Shown: in pieces, positions 1-7,910 of the stretch
Numbering within the stretch: position 1 is the stretch's first letter
Layout of the letters: the number at the start of each line of letters is the position of its first letter
Assembly (NCBI GenBank): GCA_900771035.1
Contig: CAAGML010000175.1
Coordinates: 1-11,062 of the forward strand
Length of the DNA stretch: 11,062 nucleotides
Source of the DNA: Bacteroidales bacterium
Lineage (GTDB): Bacteria > Bacteroidota > Bacteroidia > Bacteroidales > Paludibacteraceae
Direction of reading: 5' to 3'
The notes under the pieces: generated by a model
The model's database searches: none
What the model saw: only the letters and a program-made list of their open reading frames with translations
What the model was told of the DNA's origin: nothing
Position numbers and translations under genes: made by a program

Positions 1-36
1 CCTACAGTGCTTTGAGTTGCATGCAAATAATGTGCC

Positions 37-1578
37 TTATCCAAGAATCCACGATGACTTATCCAAATTCCTATAGTTGATAGCCTCAAGGATGTGCTTG
101 CTGCCAATCCTCTCCTCTCCTGCCAAATCAGCGATGGTACGAGCCAGTTTCAATATCCTGTCGTAAGCGCGTGCCGAAAGCCCATACTTGTTCATGGCTT
201 TGTCCAACAACTGAGACGATGCGCCATCAAGTTCACAGAACTTACGGATTTCCCTTGAACTCATCTGGGCGTTGCAATGGATTTTGCTTCCTGCCTTCTT
301 GAAACGGGCGGTCTGAATGTCACGTGCTTTCACGACCCTTGCCCTGATTTCGGCTGACGACTCGGCAATACGCTTATCGGCAAGTTGCGAGAAAGGCACA
401 GGCACTATTTCGATGTGCATATCTATTCTGTCCAACAACGGGCCTGAGATACGCGACAGATACCTCTGCACCTCGCCCGGCGAGCAGTGACACTCATGTG
501 TAGGGTCGTTGTGATAGCCGCATGGGCAGGGATTCATTGAGGCAACCAACATAAACGAGGCTGGGTATTCGACAGTCATCCGTGTACGGCTGACCGTTAT
601 CTTTCTGTCTTCCAATGGCTGCCGCATAACCTCAAGCACAGACCTCTTGAACTCGGGCAACTCATCCAGGAACAACACACCATTATGAGCTAAAGAAATC
701 TCGCCAGGCTGAGGATAAGAGCCGCCACCCACCAAGGCAGTGTCGCTTATCGTATGGTGCGGGTTACGGAAAGGCCTTCGTGTCACAAGTCCCGCATTGT
801 TCTCCAGTTTGCCTGCCACGGAATGAATCTTGGTAGTCTCCAACGCCTCATCCAATGTCAGCGGAGGAAGTATCGTCGGAAACCTCTTGCTCATCATACT
901 CTTGCCTGCTCCGGGAGGGCCGACCATCAGTATGTTGTGACCACCTGCTGCAGCCACCTCAAGAGCACGCTTCACTGACTCCTGACCTTTCACGTCGCTG
1001 AAGTCTATTTCCCAATTCTCCTCGTCACATTCAAAATCATGAGCAAGGTCAACCTTGGTCGGCTCAATCACCAACGCACCTTTCAGGAACTCGGTAACAT
1101 CGACAAGGTTTTCGGCAGGAATAATGTCGAGACCTTCCACAACAGCCGCCTCGCGCGCATTTTCGGCAGGAAGAATCAATCCCTTGAAACCCTTCTCTTT
1201 AGCCAATATGGCCATAGGCAAAGCTCCGTGAATGGCATTGAGCGAACCGTCCAACGACAGTTCGCCCATTATCATATAATCGTTAAGTTTATCGTTTGGC
1301 AAAATGCCATCGCATGCCAACATACCTATTGCCAACGGCAGGTCATAGATAGCACCCTCTTTGCGCACGTCGGCTGGTGCCATGTTTATCACCTGTGGTC
1401 TTCCAGGGAATGGCAACTGGTTGTGCTTAAAGGCAGAGTAAATGCGTTCCCTGCTCTCTATTACTGCTTTGTCAGCCAACCCTACGAGAGCGAAAGCTGT
1501 GCCCGAAACATTAACCTCGATGGTTATCTCGGTAGCAGATATGCCTTGGATGGCTGCCGCAAAAACCTTGACTAACAT
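37..1578 (-). CDS. yifB: YifB/ComM-family Mg-chelatase-like AAA+ ATPase
   Basis: This is a full-length 513-residue member of the YifB/ComM family. In naturally competent bacteria ComM is a hexameric helicase that drives branch migration during integration of transforming DNA; its role in Bacteroidales is not established. An N-terminal Lon-protease-like (ChlI-type) domain covers about residues 1-170. Walker A is GPPGAGKS at 220-227, Walker B is VLFLDE at 301-306, and sensor-1 Asn349 lies in SMNPCPCG. A Cys cluster typical of the family follows (C351, C353, C363, C365), then SGPLLDRID with a probable arginine finger at R384. The C-terminal Mg-chelatase lid domain ends near the stop codon. The start ATG shares one base with the stop of the upstream peptidase gene (TAATG), so it is the last gene of the four-gene operon. 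No terminator is visible in the 36 bases left in the window downstream. Confidence 0.96.
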   Translation of the reverse strand: MLVKVFAAAIQGISATEITIEVNVSGTAFALVGLADKAVIESRERIYSAFKHNQLPFPGRPQVINMAPADVRKEGAIYDLPLAIGMLACDGILPNDKLNDYMIMGELSLDGSLNAIHGALPMAILAKEKGFKGLILPAENAREAAVVEGLDIIPAENLVDVTEFLKGALVIEPTKVDLAHDFECDEENWEIDFSDVKGQESVKRALEVAAAGGHNILMVGPPGAGKSMMSKRFPTILPPLTLDEALETTKIHSVAGKLENNAGLVTRRPFRNPHHTISDTALVGGGSYPQPGEISLAHNGVLFLDELPEFKRSVLEVMRQPLEDRKITVSRTRMTVEYPASFMLVASMNPCPCGYHNDPTHECHCSPGEVQRYLSRISGPLLDRIDMHIEIVPVPFSQLADKRIAESSAEIRARVVKARDIQTARFKKAGSKIHCNAQMSSREIRKFCELDGASSQLLDKAMNKYGLSARAYDRILKLARTIADLAGEERIGSKHILEAINYRNLDKSSWILG

Positions 1579-3626
1579 TATTTTCCTAATTGTTTCAGAG
1601 CCTCAGAGGTCTGCTTCAGCAACGCATCAACGGTGACGTCAGCACCTGTGGCATTCTGCATCCAAAGGTTAGGCGTCAGTCTTCCCGCCTTGTAAATCCT
1701 GCATATTTCAGGACCTACCACTTTCCCTTTGAAATACTCCTCCAACTCTGCCTCTACCAAATTGCCGTAAGCATAATTTGCAAGATACAAAGGGTAAGAA
1801 ATCATGTGCGAATATACAGCCAATATCGGTGAGTCTTTTACCCCAAAATGTGGTGCGTAGTATTTGTTCCACAATTCTTTAGCGGTCTTAACGACCTGTT
1901 CCCTCAGTTGCTCGGCTGTGCATTCTGGGTTCTCGTACATCCACCTCCATGTATAGAGGTCAAGCAACGAAACACCCATCATCTCATATCCATTCCAGAA
2001 TATATCTATCGTATTGAGTGCCTCTATGTTAGGGTCAGTAGATTTATAACCCAACAGTTGCAAATCCCTCTTTTGGAACACGAAAGCCAATGCCTCAGTG
2101 AACGCCGTCGAAGGTATTCTCGCCATTGAGTAATAATCCACGTCCTGAATAGAGATTGTCTGCTCTACGTTATGTCCAAACTCGTGACAAGCGATGTTAT
2201 ACCCAAGATAATCAAAGCCGTCCGCCTGAATCCTTGTCCTAAGCCTTGATTTCTCGAATTTGGCCTGCGATGTCCATGCGTGACCCGCGCTTCGTGAGGC
2301 ATCCACCTCAACCTGCGACTGTATAAATGCCGCCTTCTGTTTGTCAAAGCCCAGTTTCACGAGTATATTGCTCATATTCTTGTGGAAAGCCTCGTTGGTT
2401 GGGTAGAGTTTCTTTGTCTTGACATTCAACTCATTAACGTTAACCATACTACGGGTTTTGAAACCGTCATACCAGATGTCGTATGGACGCAAATCCCTTC
2501 CCAAGCGTTCTTTTATCAACTCAATAACCTGACCTGCCTCTTTAGAACTCAGGTAGGCGGTGAACATCTCCTCAATCTCTTTGTCAGAAACCTCCATATC
2601 ACGGTCGAAAGCCCTGGCGATAGCTGTCGGGTGTGCAGGACTGTACATATCCAACGCCTTGCAGGCATGGAATTGGTTCAACAAATGTTGATACCTTACG
2701 TCCATTTCACGCTCGTTATCGACTTTATTACCCTTCAAATCAGTGACTTTATTGGTATAAGGGTTCCAGAGGTATTGATCACAGTTGATAACCTTTGCAG
2801 GTATAGTCTGCTCAATGATTCTCAGCATAACTTGGTAAATCATCTCCTGCTTTTCCCTTGCCACGGCACTACTGTCAGAGTATTGCGATTTCAGCTCGTC
2901 CCTCAGATTCCAGTGCGAGATAAGCGACATTCCGTCAGGGAAAATCTGCTCTCCCTCGTTCGTCCTCAGACAACCCATCTTTATGTCGTAACTCTCTATG
3001 TAAGTACCTGCTTCCGAGTTGCATTTCACGAAAGCAGCCCCCAATTTCGCTGGCACTCTCGCCGTGAACCAATCAGCTATTCGTGCGTATGCCCACTGCT
3101 CTCTGCTCCAGTTTTTGCCTAATTCGTTTTTCTCCTCAAGGCTGTAAATTGGGAAGTTCAGCAAAGTCACGAATGCTATTTTTGTCTCAAACATATCGTC
3201 AGTGAAATGTGCCGTAGGGTCGTATGCTGCAAACATGTTATCCACGTTCAACAGCGTGTCCCCCACGACATGCAGAGGGAACATAAAATCAACATATACC
3301 ATGTCGTTATGCCCACGGAAACTTTCAATCTGACGGTCTATCCTACAGAACAGTTTATGGCGCATCACTGAATCGCCAACGTAATTCTCCAAGCAAAATG
3401 TGCGGAATTCTTCTTCCGTACCATCCTCTGCCGTCCAGAATTTTGCCGCCGACCTTACTCCACGTGCCGCCAATGCAGTGTCTGCAACGTCTGGTTCATT
3501 GACCAACATCTGCACGGTGCTGTCAATCATCGCTTTTGAAATATTCGACATACTCTTTTGTTTTTTCACTGGCTGGCAACCCACAAGGATAACCAGTGCC
3601 AAAATAATAGGAATAAAGTGTTTCAT
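1578..3626 (-). CDS. Predicted zinc metallopeptidase lipoprotein (HEFGH, gluzincin type)
   Basis: This 682-residue protein has a lipoprotein signal peptide: a hydrophobic stretch from residue 4, then the lipobox LVGC with lipidated Cys17. The residues after Cys17 (QPVKKQKS) are basic rather than the acidic export tag reported for surface lipoproteins of Bacteroidota, so I infer a periplasm-facing anchor. The zinc-binding motif is HEFGH at 481-485. A Glu in EALA at 511, 26 residues on, is a good candidate for the third ligand, which makes this a gluzincin resembling M3-like oligopeptidases in its helical C-terminal half. The large N-terminal part (about 30-450) is not recognisable to me and may form the substrate channel or lid. 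It is the third gene of the operon, sharing one base with each neighbour (TAATG at both ends). The peptidase call rests on the motif; the substrate is unknown. Confidence 0.85.
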   Translation of the reverse strand: MKHFIPIILALVILVGCQPVKKQKSMSNISKAMIDSTVQMLVNEPDVADTALAARGVRSAAKFWTAEDGTEEEFRTFCLENYVGDSVMRHKLFCRIDRQIESFRGHNDMVYVDFMFPLHVVGDTLLNVDNMFAAYDPTAHFTDDMFETKIAFVTLLNFPIYSLEEKNELGKNWSREQWAYARIADWFTARVPAKLGAAFVKCNSEAGTYIESYDIKMGCLRTNEGEQIFPDGMSLISHWNLRDELKSQYSDSSAVAREKQEMIYQVMLRIIEQTIPAKVINCDQYLWNPYTNKVTDLKGNKVDNEREMDVRYQHLLNQFHACKALDMYSPAHPTAIARAFDRDMEVSDKEIEEMFTAYLSSKEAGQVIELIKERLGRDLRPYDIWYDGFKTRSMVNVNELNVKTKKLYPTNEAFHKNMSNILVKLGFDKQKAAFIQSQVEVDASRSAGHAWTSQAKFEKSRLRTRIQADGFDYLGYNIACHEFGHNVEQTISIQDVDYYSMARIPSTAFTEALAFVFQKRDLQLLGYKSTDPNIEALNTIDIFWNGYEMMGVSLLDLYTWRWMYENPECTAEQLREQVVKTAKELWNKYYAPHFGVKDSPILAVYSHMISYPLYLANYAYGNLVEAELEEYFKGKVVGPEICRIYKAGRLTPNLWMQNATGADVTVDALLKQTSEALKQLGK

Positions 3627-4408
3627 TATCTCATAAATTTAGTTATGTGCTTCATTAACAGAAAAACCACCCAGTCCGGCACATGCTTGCACAGGAAAAC
3701 GAAAGGTCCGTTTATCCACCCAGGCACTACCGACTTCTTTTTCAGGAACATAGCCTTCAATGCTTTCCTGACCAATTTCTCTGGCGGCATACTCACCTGC
3801 AAGCGGACAGCTAACCTTCTCAGGTTTGGTGCAAGTCCGTAAAGCCCTGTGTCTATCGTCCCTGGACAGATAGCCGTAACAGTCACGCCATGAGGTTTTA
3901 ATTCATACCACATAGACCGTGAGAAGTTCAGTATATATGCCTTCGTCGAGTTGTATATATTGATGCCTGGCATTGCCATCCACGCCGACATCGAACTCAT
4001 ATTCAGTATATAGCCATGCTTACGTTTAGCCATCCATGCTCCGAACAGTTGCGTCATCCGTGTCACTGTCTTTATGTGCAGGTCCAGCATCACCTCAACC
4101 CTTTTCCACGGAGTTTCGATGAGGTTGTTGAAGAAGAACACACCTGCATTGTTAATCAATATCTCCAAGTCGAGTTCATTATCCTCAACGTATCTCAACA
4201 ATATGTCGGCAGCATCAGGTCTTGTCAGGTCCATATACATCGAATGAACCACAATTCCATACGTGTTCCTCAGCATCTCAGCCGTATCTGCCAGTTCTTT
4301 CTCCTGTATTGATACGATAAACAGGTTGTACCCCCGTGAGGCCAACTCCTTAGCATAGCATAAGCCAATACCCGACGAGGCACCTGTCACCAATGCGTAC
4401 TTACTCAT
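3626..4408 (-). CDS. Short-chain dehydrogenase/reductase (SDR), classical type
   Basis: This 260-residue NAD(P)(H)-dependent oxidoreductase has the full set of classical SDR signatures. The nucleotide-binding motif TGASSGIG is at 8-15, NNAG at 86-89, the catalytic Ser at 139 in NMSSMS, and the catalytic pair Tyr152/Lys156 in YNSTK. CPGTIDTGLY at 181-190 matches the usual post-catalytic PG...T segment. The tail (about 231-260) is hydrophobic and basic (GPFVFLCKHVPDWVVFLL), longer than in minimal SDRs and suggestive of membrane association, as in 3-ketoacyl or hydroxysteroid-type reductases of this family. The start codon overlaps the flavin oxidoreductase stop by 4 nt (ATGA), and its own stop overlaps the peptidase start by one base. 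Cotranslation with a flavin reductase suggests both act on one substrate, possibly a lipid or enone, but the substrate cannot be read from sequence. Confidence 0.93.
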   Translation of the reverse strand: MSKYALVTGASSGIGLCYAKELASRGYNLFIVSIQEKELADTAEMLRNTYGIVVHSMYMDLTRPDAADILLRYVEDNELDLEILINNAGVFFFNNLIETPWKRVEVMLDLHIKTVTRMTQLFGAWMAKRKHGYILNMSSMSAWMAMPGINIYNSTKAYILNFSRSMWYELKPHGVTVTAICPGTIDTGLYGLAPNLRRLAVRLQVSMPPEKLVRKALKAMFLKKKSVVPGWINGPFVFLCKHVPDWVVFLLMKHITKFMR

Positions 4409-5646
4409 CTCCTTTCAGCCTTTTCAATCTCTTTTTGCAGTTTCCGTGGCAGATTATCAACGCAATGGTGGCACTTCATCTCCAACGTGTACATACGGCC
4501 TATGCAATAATTCGAGTGCTTACATCCGCTGCAATAATCCTTCTCGCCTTTCTCCTCAGCTTCTTTGATATGGTTGACGAACTCAGGGTCATGCACCAGC
4601 ACTCGTGCCATCTGCACAAGCTCGAATCCCGAATTCAGCACCTCGTCAATCTTGCTTCTGCGCACCAGTCCGCCCACATATATTAAAGGCAGTTTCAGCT
4701 CAGCCCTGAATTTTTTGGCATCCTCCAGGAAATATGCCTCCTTGTAAGGCACGGTAGGTATCATCATCCTACCCACAAGATATAGCATCGCTTTCAACCA
4801 CCAGAAAGTCTTCATCGGCATATAATAAGCCAAAGTCTTGATTGGCATAGCGCCCCTCATCACGTGCATTGGTGCCTTGCTCACAAAACCGGCCGACAAC
4901 ACTATACCATGTACACCTGCCTTCTCAATCTCCTTTGCCACGGTGATGCAATCTGGCAACTGCATTCCGCTCTTGAAACCGTCGAACATATTGGTTTTCA
5001 CCACAACAGCCATATCATCCTTTGCCTGTTTCATCACCTCAGCCAACACCTCTTTCATAAACCTCATTCTGTTCTCCAACGACCCTCCGTACTCGTCATG
5101 CCTGTGGTTGGTATAAGGCGAAATGAACTGCGAAATCAGATACCCATGCCCGGCATGAATCTCCACGCAGTCGAAACCCGCCTCGCGACACATATTCACT
5201 GCCTTGCCGAATGCCAACACAATCTCACGTATTTCGCTTTTTTTCAACCCACGAACCAGAGTAGGGGAGTAGAGGTTGAACCCAGACGAAGGACCTACTG
5301 GCATACAACCGCAAGTGTAGAAATGGGTCATGTTGCCGCAGTGTCCTAATTGTATGCTTGCTTTCGCCCCATGGCTATGTATGCTGTCCGTCAGTTTCTT
5401 CAGGTCAGGGATAATCTCTGGCCGCATATACAATTGTGCCGCAAACGACACACCGCTCTTGCATACTGCGCAATAAGCAACGGTCGTCATTCCCACTCCG
5501 CCTTTTGCCACGGAGGTGTGATAGTTAAACAGGTCTTCGGATGGCGAATTATTGTACGCCATATTCTCGAATGCCGCTGAACGTATCGTGCGGTTTCTCA
5601 GTGTGATAGGTCCCAGTTTGAATGGGGTGAACAGTTGTGATTCCAT
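4405..5646 (-). CDS. NADH:flavin oxidoreductase / Old Yellow Enzyme family, with C-terminal Cys cluster
   Basis: This 413-residue FMN-binding TIM-barrel reductase is of the OYE family, which reduces activated C=C bonds of enones or dienoyl thioesters. The N-terminal pattern LGPITLRNRTIRSA (11-24), the flavin-contact segment SIQLGHCG (97-104), the active-site pattern HAGHGYL (164-170) and the conserved QFISPYTNHRHDEYGGSLENR segment (173-193) are all seen. After the barrel there is a Cys-rich tail: C372, C375, C381, C392 and C395, spaced Cx2Cx5Cx10Cx2C. Members of the 2,4-dienoyl-CoA reductase branch carry a 4Fe-4S cluster here followed by a FAD/NADPH domain, but this protein stops about 18 residues after the last Cys and lacks that domain. 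It is therefore a barrel-only form with a possible metal cluster. It is the first gene of the operon, with a promoter about 30 bp upstream, and overlaps the SDR start by 4 nt. Confidence 0.93.
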   Translation of the reverse strand: MESQLFTPFKLGPITLRNRTIRSAAFENMAYNNSPSEDLFNYHTSVAKGGVGMTTVAYCAVCKSGVSFAAQLYMRPEIIPDLKKLTDSIHSHGAKASIQLGHCGNMTHFYTCGCMPVGPSSGFNLYSPTLVRGLKKSEIREIVLAFGKAVNMCREAGFDCVEIHAGHGYLISQFISPYTNHRHDEYGGSLENRMRFMKEVLAEVMKQAKDDMAVVVKTNMFDGFKSGMQLPDCITVAKEIEKAGVHGIVLSAGFVSKAPMHVMRGAMPIKTLAYYMPMKTFWWLKAMLYLVGRMMIPTVPYKEAYFLEDAKKFRAELKLPLIYVGGLVRRSKIDEVLNSGFELVQMARVLVHDPEFVNHIKEAEEKGEKDYCSGCKHSNYCIGRMYTLEMKCHHCVDNLPRKLQKEIEKAERR

Positions 5647-5675
5647 CTATTTCTTTTATTTGTTTTTTTCGGGCG

Positions 5676-5706
5676 CAAAGGTACAAAAAAATTTCCATTG
5701 TGACAA
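5676..5706 (-). promoter_or_regulatory. Promoter of the oxidoreductase-SDR-peptidase-yifB operon
   Basis: Read on the minus strand, a -7 element TACCTTTG (5676-5683) is preceded by exactly 20 nt and a -33 TTG (5704-5706). This matches the primary sigma-factor consensus of Bacteroidota (TTTG, 19-21 nt, TAnnTTTG). The predicted transcript starts about 25 nt before the ATG at 5646. The -33 element lies just beyond the HU terminator, so the two units are closely packed but separate. Confidence 0.8.
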
Positions 5707-5718
5707 GCAATTCCTAAC

Positions 5719-5748
5719 AAAAAAGCCTTAACCCGATGGTTAAGGCTT
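5719..5748 (-). terminator. Rho-independent terminator of the HU gene
   Basis: A perfect 11-bp stem (AAGCCTTAACC paired with GGTTAAGGCTT, 4-nt loop) is followed on the minus strand by a run of six T, two of them within the stem. It begins 21 nt past the HU stop codon. The orientation follows from the T run, which is on the minus-strand side only. Confidence 0.88.
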
Positions 5749-5769
5749 AGTCATGATGAAACGCACCTC

Positions 5770-6042
5770 TTATTCCACTTTGTCAGCAAGACCAGCCCCC
5801 ACTTTGAATTTCACTGCTTTCCTTGCAGGAATGACAATCTTCTCTTTTGTGGCTGGGTTCAAACCCTGACGCTCCTGACGTTCAACTACACTGAACGTTC
5901 CGAAACCTAACAACGAAACACATTCGCCTTTCTCCATTTGTTCTCCAATGGTTTCAATCATAGCGTCAAGCGCGCGTTTTGCTTCAACCTTGGTCAATTC
6001 TGCTTTCTCTGCCATTGCAGAGATTAGTTCTGATTTGTTCAT
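5770..6042 (-). CDS. hup: HU/IHF-family DNA-binding protein
   Basis: This 90-residue nucleoid-associated protein has the standard HU length. HU dimers bend DNA non-specifically and help compact the chromosome. The N-terminal helices (1-40) begin MNKSELI, followed by the family signature around GFGTF (46-50). The DNA-binding arm RQGLNPATKEKIVIPA (58-73) carries the Asn62-Pro63 pair whose proline wedges between base pairs. The closing VKFKVG (77-82) is also typical. The gene is single, with its own promoter (5' leader about 50 nt) and its own strong terminator. It is divergent from the rhomboid operon. HU versus IHF cannot be settled from the sequence alone, but a homodimeric HU is the simplest reading. 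Confidence 0.96.
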   Translation of the reverse strand: MNKSELISAMAEKAELTKVEAKRALDAMIETIGEQMEKGECVSLLGFGTFSVVERQERQGLNPATKEKIVIPARKAVKFKVGAGLADKVE

Positions 6043-6097
6043 AACATCAGTTTTTAATTTGTTATTTTACCAAATAAATTCTTCTCATTTCGGGTGT

Positions 6098-6128
6098 CAA
6101 AGGTACGACTTTTTTTTTATATGTACAA
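6098..6128 (-). promoter_or_regulatory. Promoter of the HU gene
   Basis: On the minus strand the -7 element TACCTTTG (6098-6105) lies exactly 20 nt from a -33 TTG (6126-6128). Transcription would begin near 6092, giving a leader of about 50 nt. The -33 element lies inside the left arm of a 9-bp inverted repeat shared with the divergent promoter. Confidence 0.82.
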
Positions 6129-6180
6129 GTAAATCAACGAAAAAGTATAAAATTTTTTTTTGAGTGCCGTTTTTACTTGT
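6125..6180. repeat. 9-bp inverted repeat spanning the two divergent -33 elements
   Basis: ACAAGTAAA (6125-6133) and TTTACTTGT (6172-6180) are perfect inverted copies with a 38-nt AT-rich spacer. Each arm contains the -33 TTG of one divergent promoter. The symmetry may only reflect an extended -33 consensus, or it may be a site for a shared regulator. The spacer itself is rich in A and T runs and holds no gene. Confidence 0.6.
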
Positions 6181-6207
6181 TTTTTTCACGCTTTTTTTGT
6201 ACCTTTG
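6177..6207 (+). promoter_or_regulatory. Promoter of the rhomboid-rhomboid-EEP operon
   Basis: The -33 TTG (6177-6179), a 20-nt spacer and the -7 TACCTTTG (6200-6207) fit the Bacteroidota consensus. Transcription would start near 6213, leaving a leader of about 55 nt before the ATG at 6270. This placement excludes translation from any codon upstream of about 6213. Confidence 0.82.
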
Positions 6208-6269
6208 CACTTTCTTTCGGGCACTGTTTTTTGCTGGTGACCCGTCGTCTAAATTCAAATGACTTTATT

Positions 6270-7022
6270 ATGAGAAAAACACCTCCTGCTACTCTTAATC
6301 TCTTGATTATAACGGTATTGGTATGGCTTGCACAGTATGCTTTCCCCGCCCGTTTTGGCATTGACCTCACCCGTTACCTTGGTCTTCATTACTGGCAATC
6401 TGACGCTTTTATACCCACTCAGCTTGTCACTTACATGTTCATGCACGACACCTCTTCCGCAATGCATATTTTCTGTAATATGTTCGGCGTTTGGATGTTC
6501 GGTCGCACTCTTGAGTCTGTTTGGGGCGCAAAAAAATTCCTTTTTTTCTATTTTGTCGCTGGAATTGGTGCGGGAATCGTGCAGGAAATCACCTGGATGG
6601 TTGACCTTGCTCCAATGATTAGGGATTTCGACGCTGCAATCTCAGCAGGTTCGGGCGAGTCGCTTGTCAACTATCAGAAATATTTTGAGGGCGATATCAC
6701 TAAGGCTCCGCTTTCCGTACTCGTCTCTCTTCGTGCACAGCTTGTCGCCAGCCTATCACGCTATGTGACCGTCGGTGCATCGGGTGCTTTGTTCGGTGTG
6801 CTTCTTGCCTTTGGATGGCTCTTCCCACGGGTGAGTCTCTTCATACTCTTCATCCCTATTCCTATACCTGCCAGAATATTTGTCGCAGTATATGCCATCA
6901 TCGAACTTCTTTGCGGAGTGTCAGGTGTCGGCGGCGGAGTTGCACACTTTGCACACCTCGGCGGTATGCTCTTCGGTGCCATACTCCTGTATATCTGGAA
7001 AAAACAAGACAAACTCTACTGA
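6270..7022 (+). CDS. Rhomboid-family intramembrane serine protease (first of two)
   Basis: This 250-residue rhomboid protease cleaves membrane-embedded substrates with a Ser-His dyad in the inner membrane. About six membrane segments can be seen, starting near residues 8-26. The HxxxN motif is H66-IFC-N70, the catalytic Ser is S171 in GASGALFG, and the catalytic His is H229 in AHFAHLGG. A longer-than-usual, partly polar insert (about 108-160) lies between the third and fourth segments. The open frame runs further upstream to a TTG at 6177, but that codon is inside the promoter, so I chose the ATG at 6270 (protein start MRKTPPATLN). It is followed after 27 nt by the second rhomboid gene. The native substrate is unknown. 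Confidence 0.94.
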   Translation: MRKTPPATLNLLIITVLVWLAQYAFPARFGIDLTRYLGLHYWQSDAFIPTQLVTYMFMHDTSSAMHIFCNMFGVWMFGRTLESVWGAKKFLFFYFVAGIGAGIVQEITWMVDLAPMIRDFDAAISAGSGESLVNYQKYFEGDITKAPLSVLVSLRAQLVASLSRYVTVGASGALFGVLLAFGWLFPRVSLFILFIPIPIPARIFVAVYAIIELLCGVSGVGGGVAHFAHLGGMLFGAILLYIWKKQDKLY

Positions 7023-7049
7023 GTAATCATGAAATAACAAATCGCCCGA

Positions 7050-7886
7050 ATGATTATAGACCTTCTGAAATCCAAACTGCATTCCAAAAGCATGGTGACG
7101 TTCCTCATTGCCCTCAATGTCTCCATCTGGCTTGCCATAACAGTTATCCGCATTATCCTCATACTTTTCAACATTGACTTCTACGCTCTGCTGACCCTTG
7201 TCGAACTCCCCTCCGACCCTCGTCAGTTTGCCTACACCCCCTGGACAATCCTAACATACTGTTTCATACACACAGGATTCTTTCACATACTCTTCAACAT
7301 GCTGGCTCTGCACTGGTTTGGTCACATTGCCGAAGAGCATTTCTCCTCCCGTCAGATTCTCGTCATTTACCTTCTCGGCGGAGTAGCAGGCGGTGCTCTT
7401 TTCATGACATCTTTCAATACCCTGCCGTATTTTGTCGAGCATTTCTCGCAGACCTATCTTCTCGGTGCCTCTGCCTCTGTACTTGCCATCGTGACAGCCG
7501 CAGCTTACGCCAACCCCTCATACCCCCTGCGTTTTCTGTTCATAGGCGAGGTGAAACTCAAATGGTTAGCCCTCATTATGGTAATCGTCAGTTTCCTTGG
7601 TGTCACAGGCACTAATGCCGGTGGCGACATTGCACATCTCGGTGGTGCGGCATTTGGCATTTTGTACGCATATATCCATAAATTTCTGTCACATCGCAGG
7701 AATATTTTCACACGCCATGCCAAAAAACACAACCGCCCGGAGATGGCAGATTTTCATTTTCAGCGTGGCACACGTGACACTACCGAACCTTCAAACACTG
7801 AGGTTGACGACATCCTTGACAAAATAAAACGCACTGGTTACGCCTCGCTGACCGACGACGAGAAACAACGCCTCTTCCGCCACTGA
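7050..7886 (+). CDS. Rhomboid-family intramembrane serine protease (second), with cytosolic tail
   Basis: This 278-residue rhomboid is clearly different from the preceding one. It has HILFN (H79, N83), catalytic S141 in GASASV, and catalytic H196 in DIAHLGG. The membrane core ends near residue 212 and is followed by a basic, then acidic tail of about 65 residues. The tail ends in a short helical motif, EVDDILDKIKRTGYASLTDDEK (251-272), of a kind I associate with Bacteroidota rhomboids. Its role is unknown, possibly substrate or partner binding in the cytosol. GASAS instead of the more usual GASG keeps the nucleophile. The gene starts 27 nt after the first rhomboid and ends 24 nt before the EEP gene, so all three are probably one transcript. 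A second Met at residue 15 is a possible alternative start. Confidence 0.94.
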   Translation: MIIDLLKSKLHSKSMVTFLIALNVSIWLAITVIRIILILFNIDFYALLTLVELPSDPRQFAYTPWTILTYCFIHTGFFHILFNMLALHWFGHIAEEHFSSRQILVIYLLGGVAGGALFMTSFNTLPYFVEHFSQTYLLGASASVLAIVTAAAYANPSYPLRFLFIGEVKLKWLALIMVIVSFLGVTGTNAGGDIAHLGGAAFGILYAYIHKFLSHRRNIFTRHAKKHNRPEMADFHFQRGTRDTTEPSNTEVDDILDKIKRTGYASLTDDEKQRLFRH

Positions 7887-7910
7887 GCACAGCCAAAGCC
7901 GAACATTTAT

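Noticed and set aside
1..36. TGCATGCA palindrome past the yifB stop
   Set aside because: Only 36 bases are available and no T run follows; nothing supports a terminator or binding site.
1039..1575. Plus-strand open frame of 178 codons
   Set aside because: It lies wholly opposite the N-terminal half of yifB, which has clear family motifs; the antisense product has no recognisable features.
2382..3122. Plus-strand open frame of 246 codons
   Set aside because: It is antisense to the metallopeptidase lipoprotein gene, has no domain or promoter, and its composition looks like a reverse-strand shadow.
4864..5349. Plus-strand open frame of 161 codons
   Set aside because: Antisense to the flavin oxidoreductase active-site region, which is strongly conserved on the other strand.
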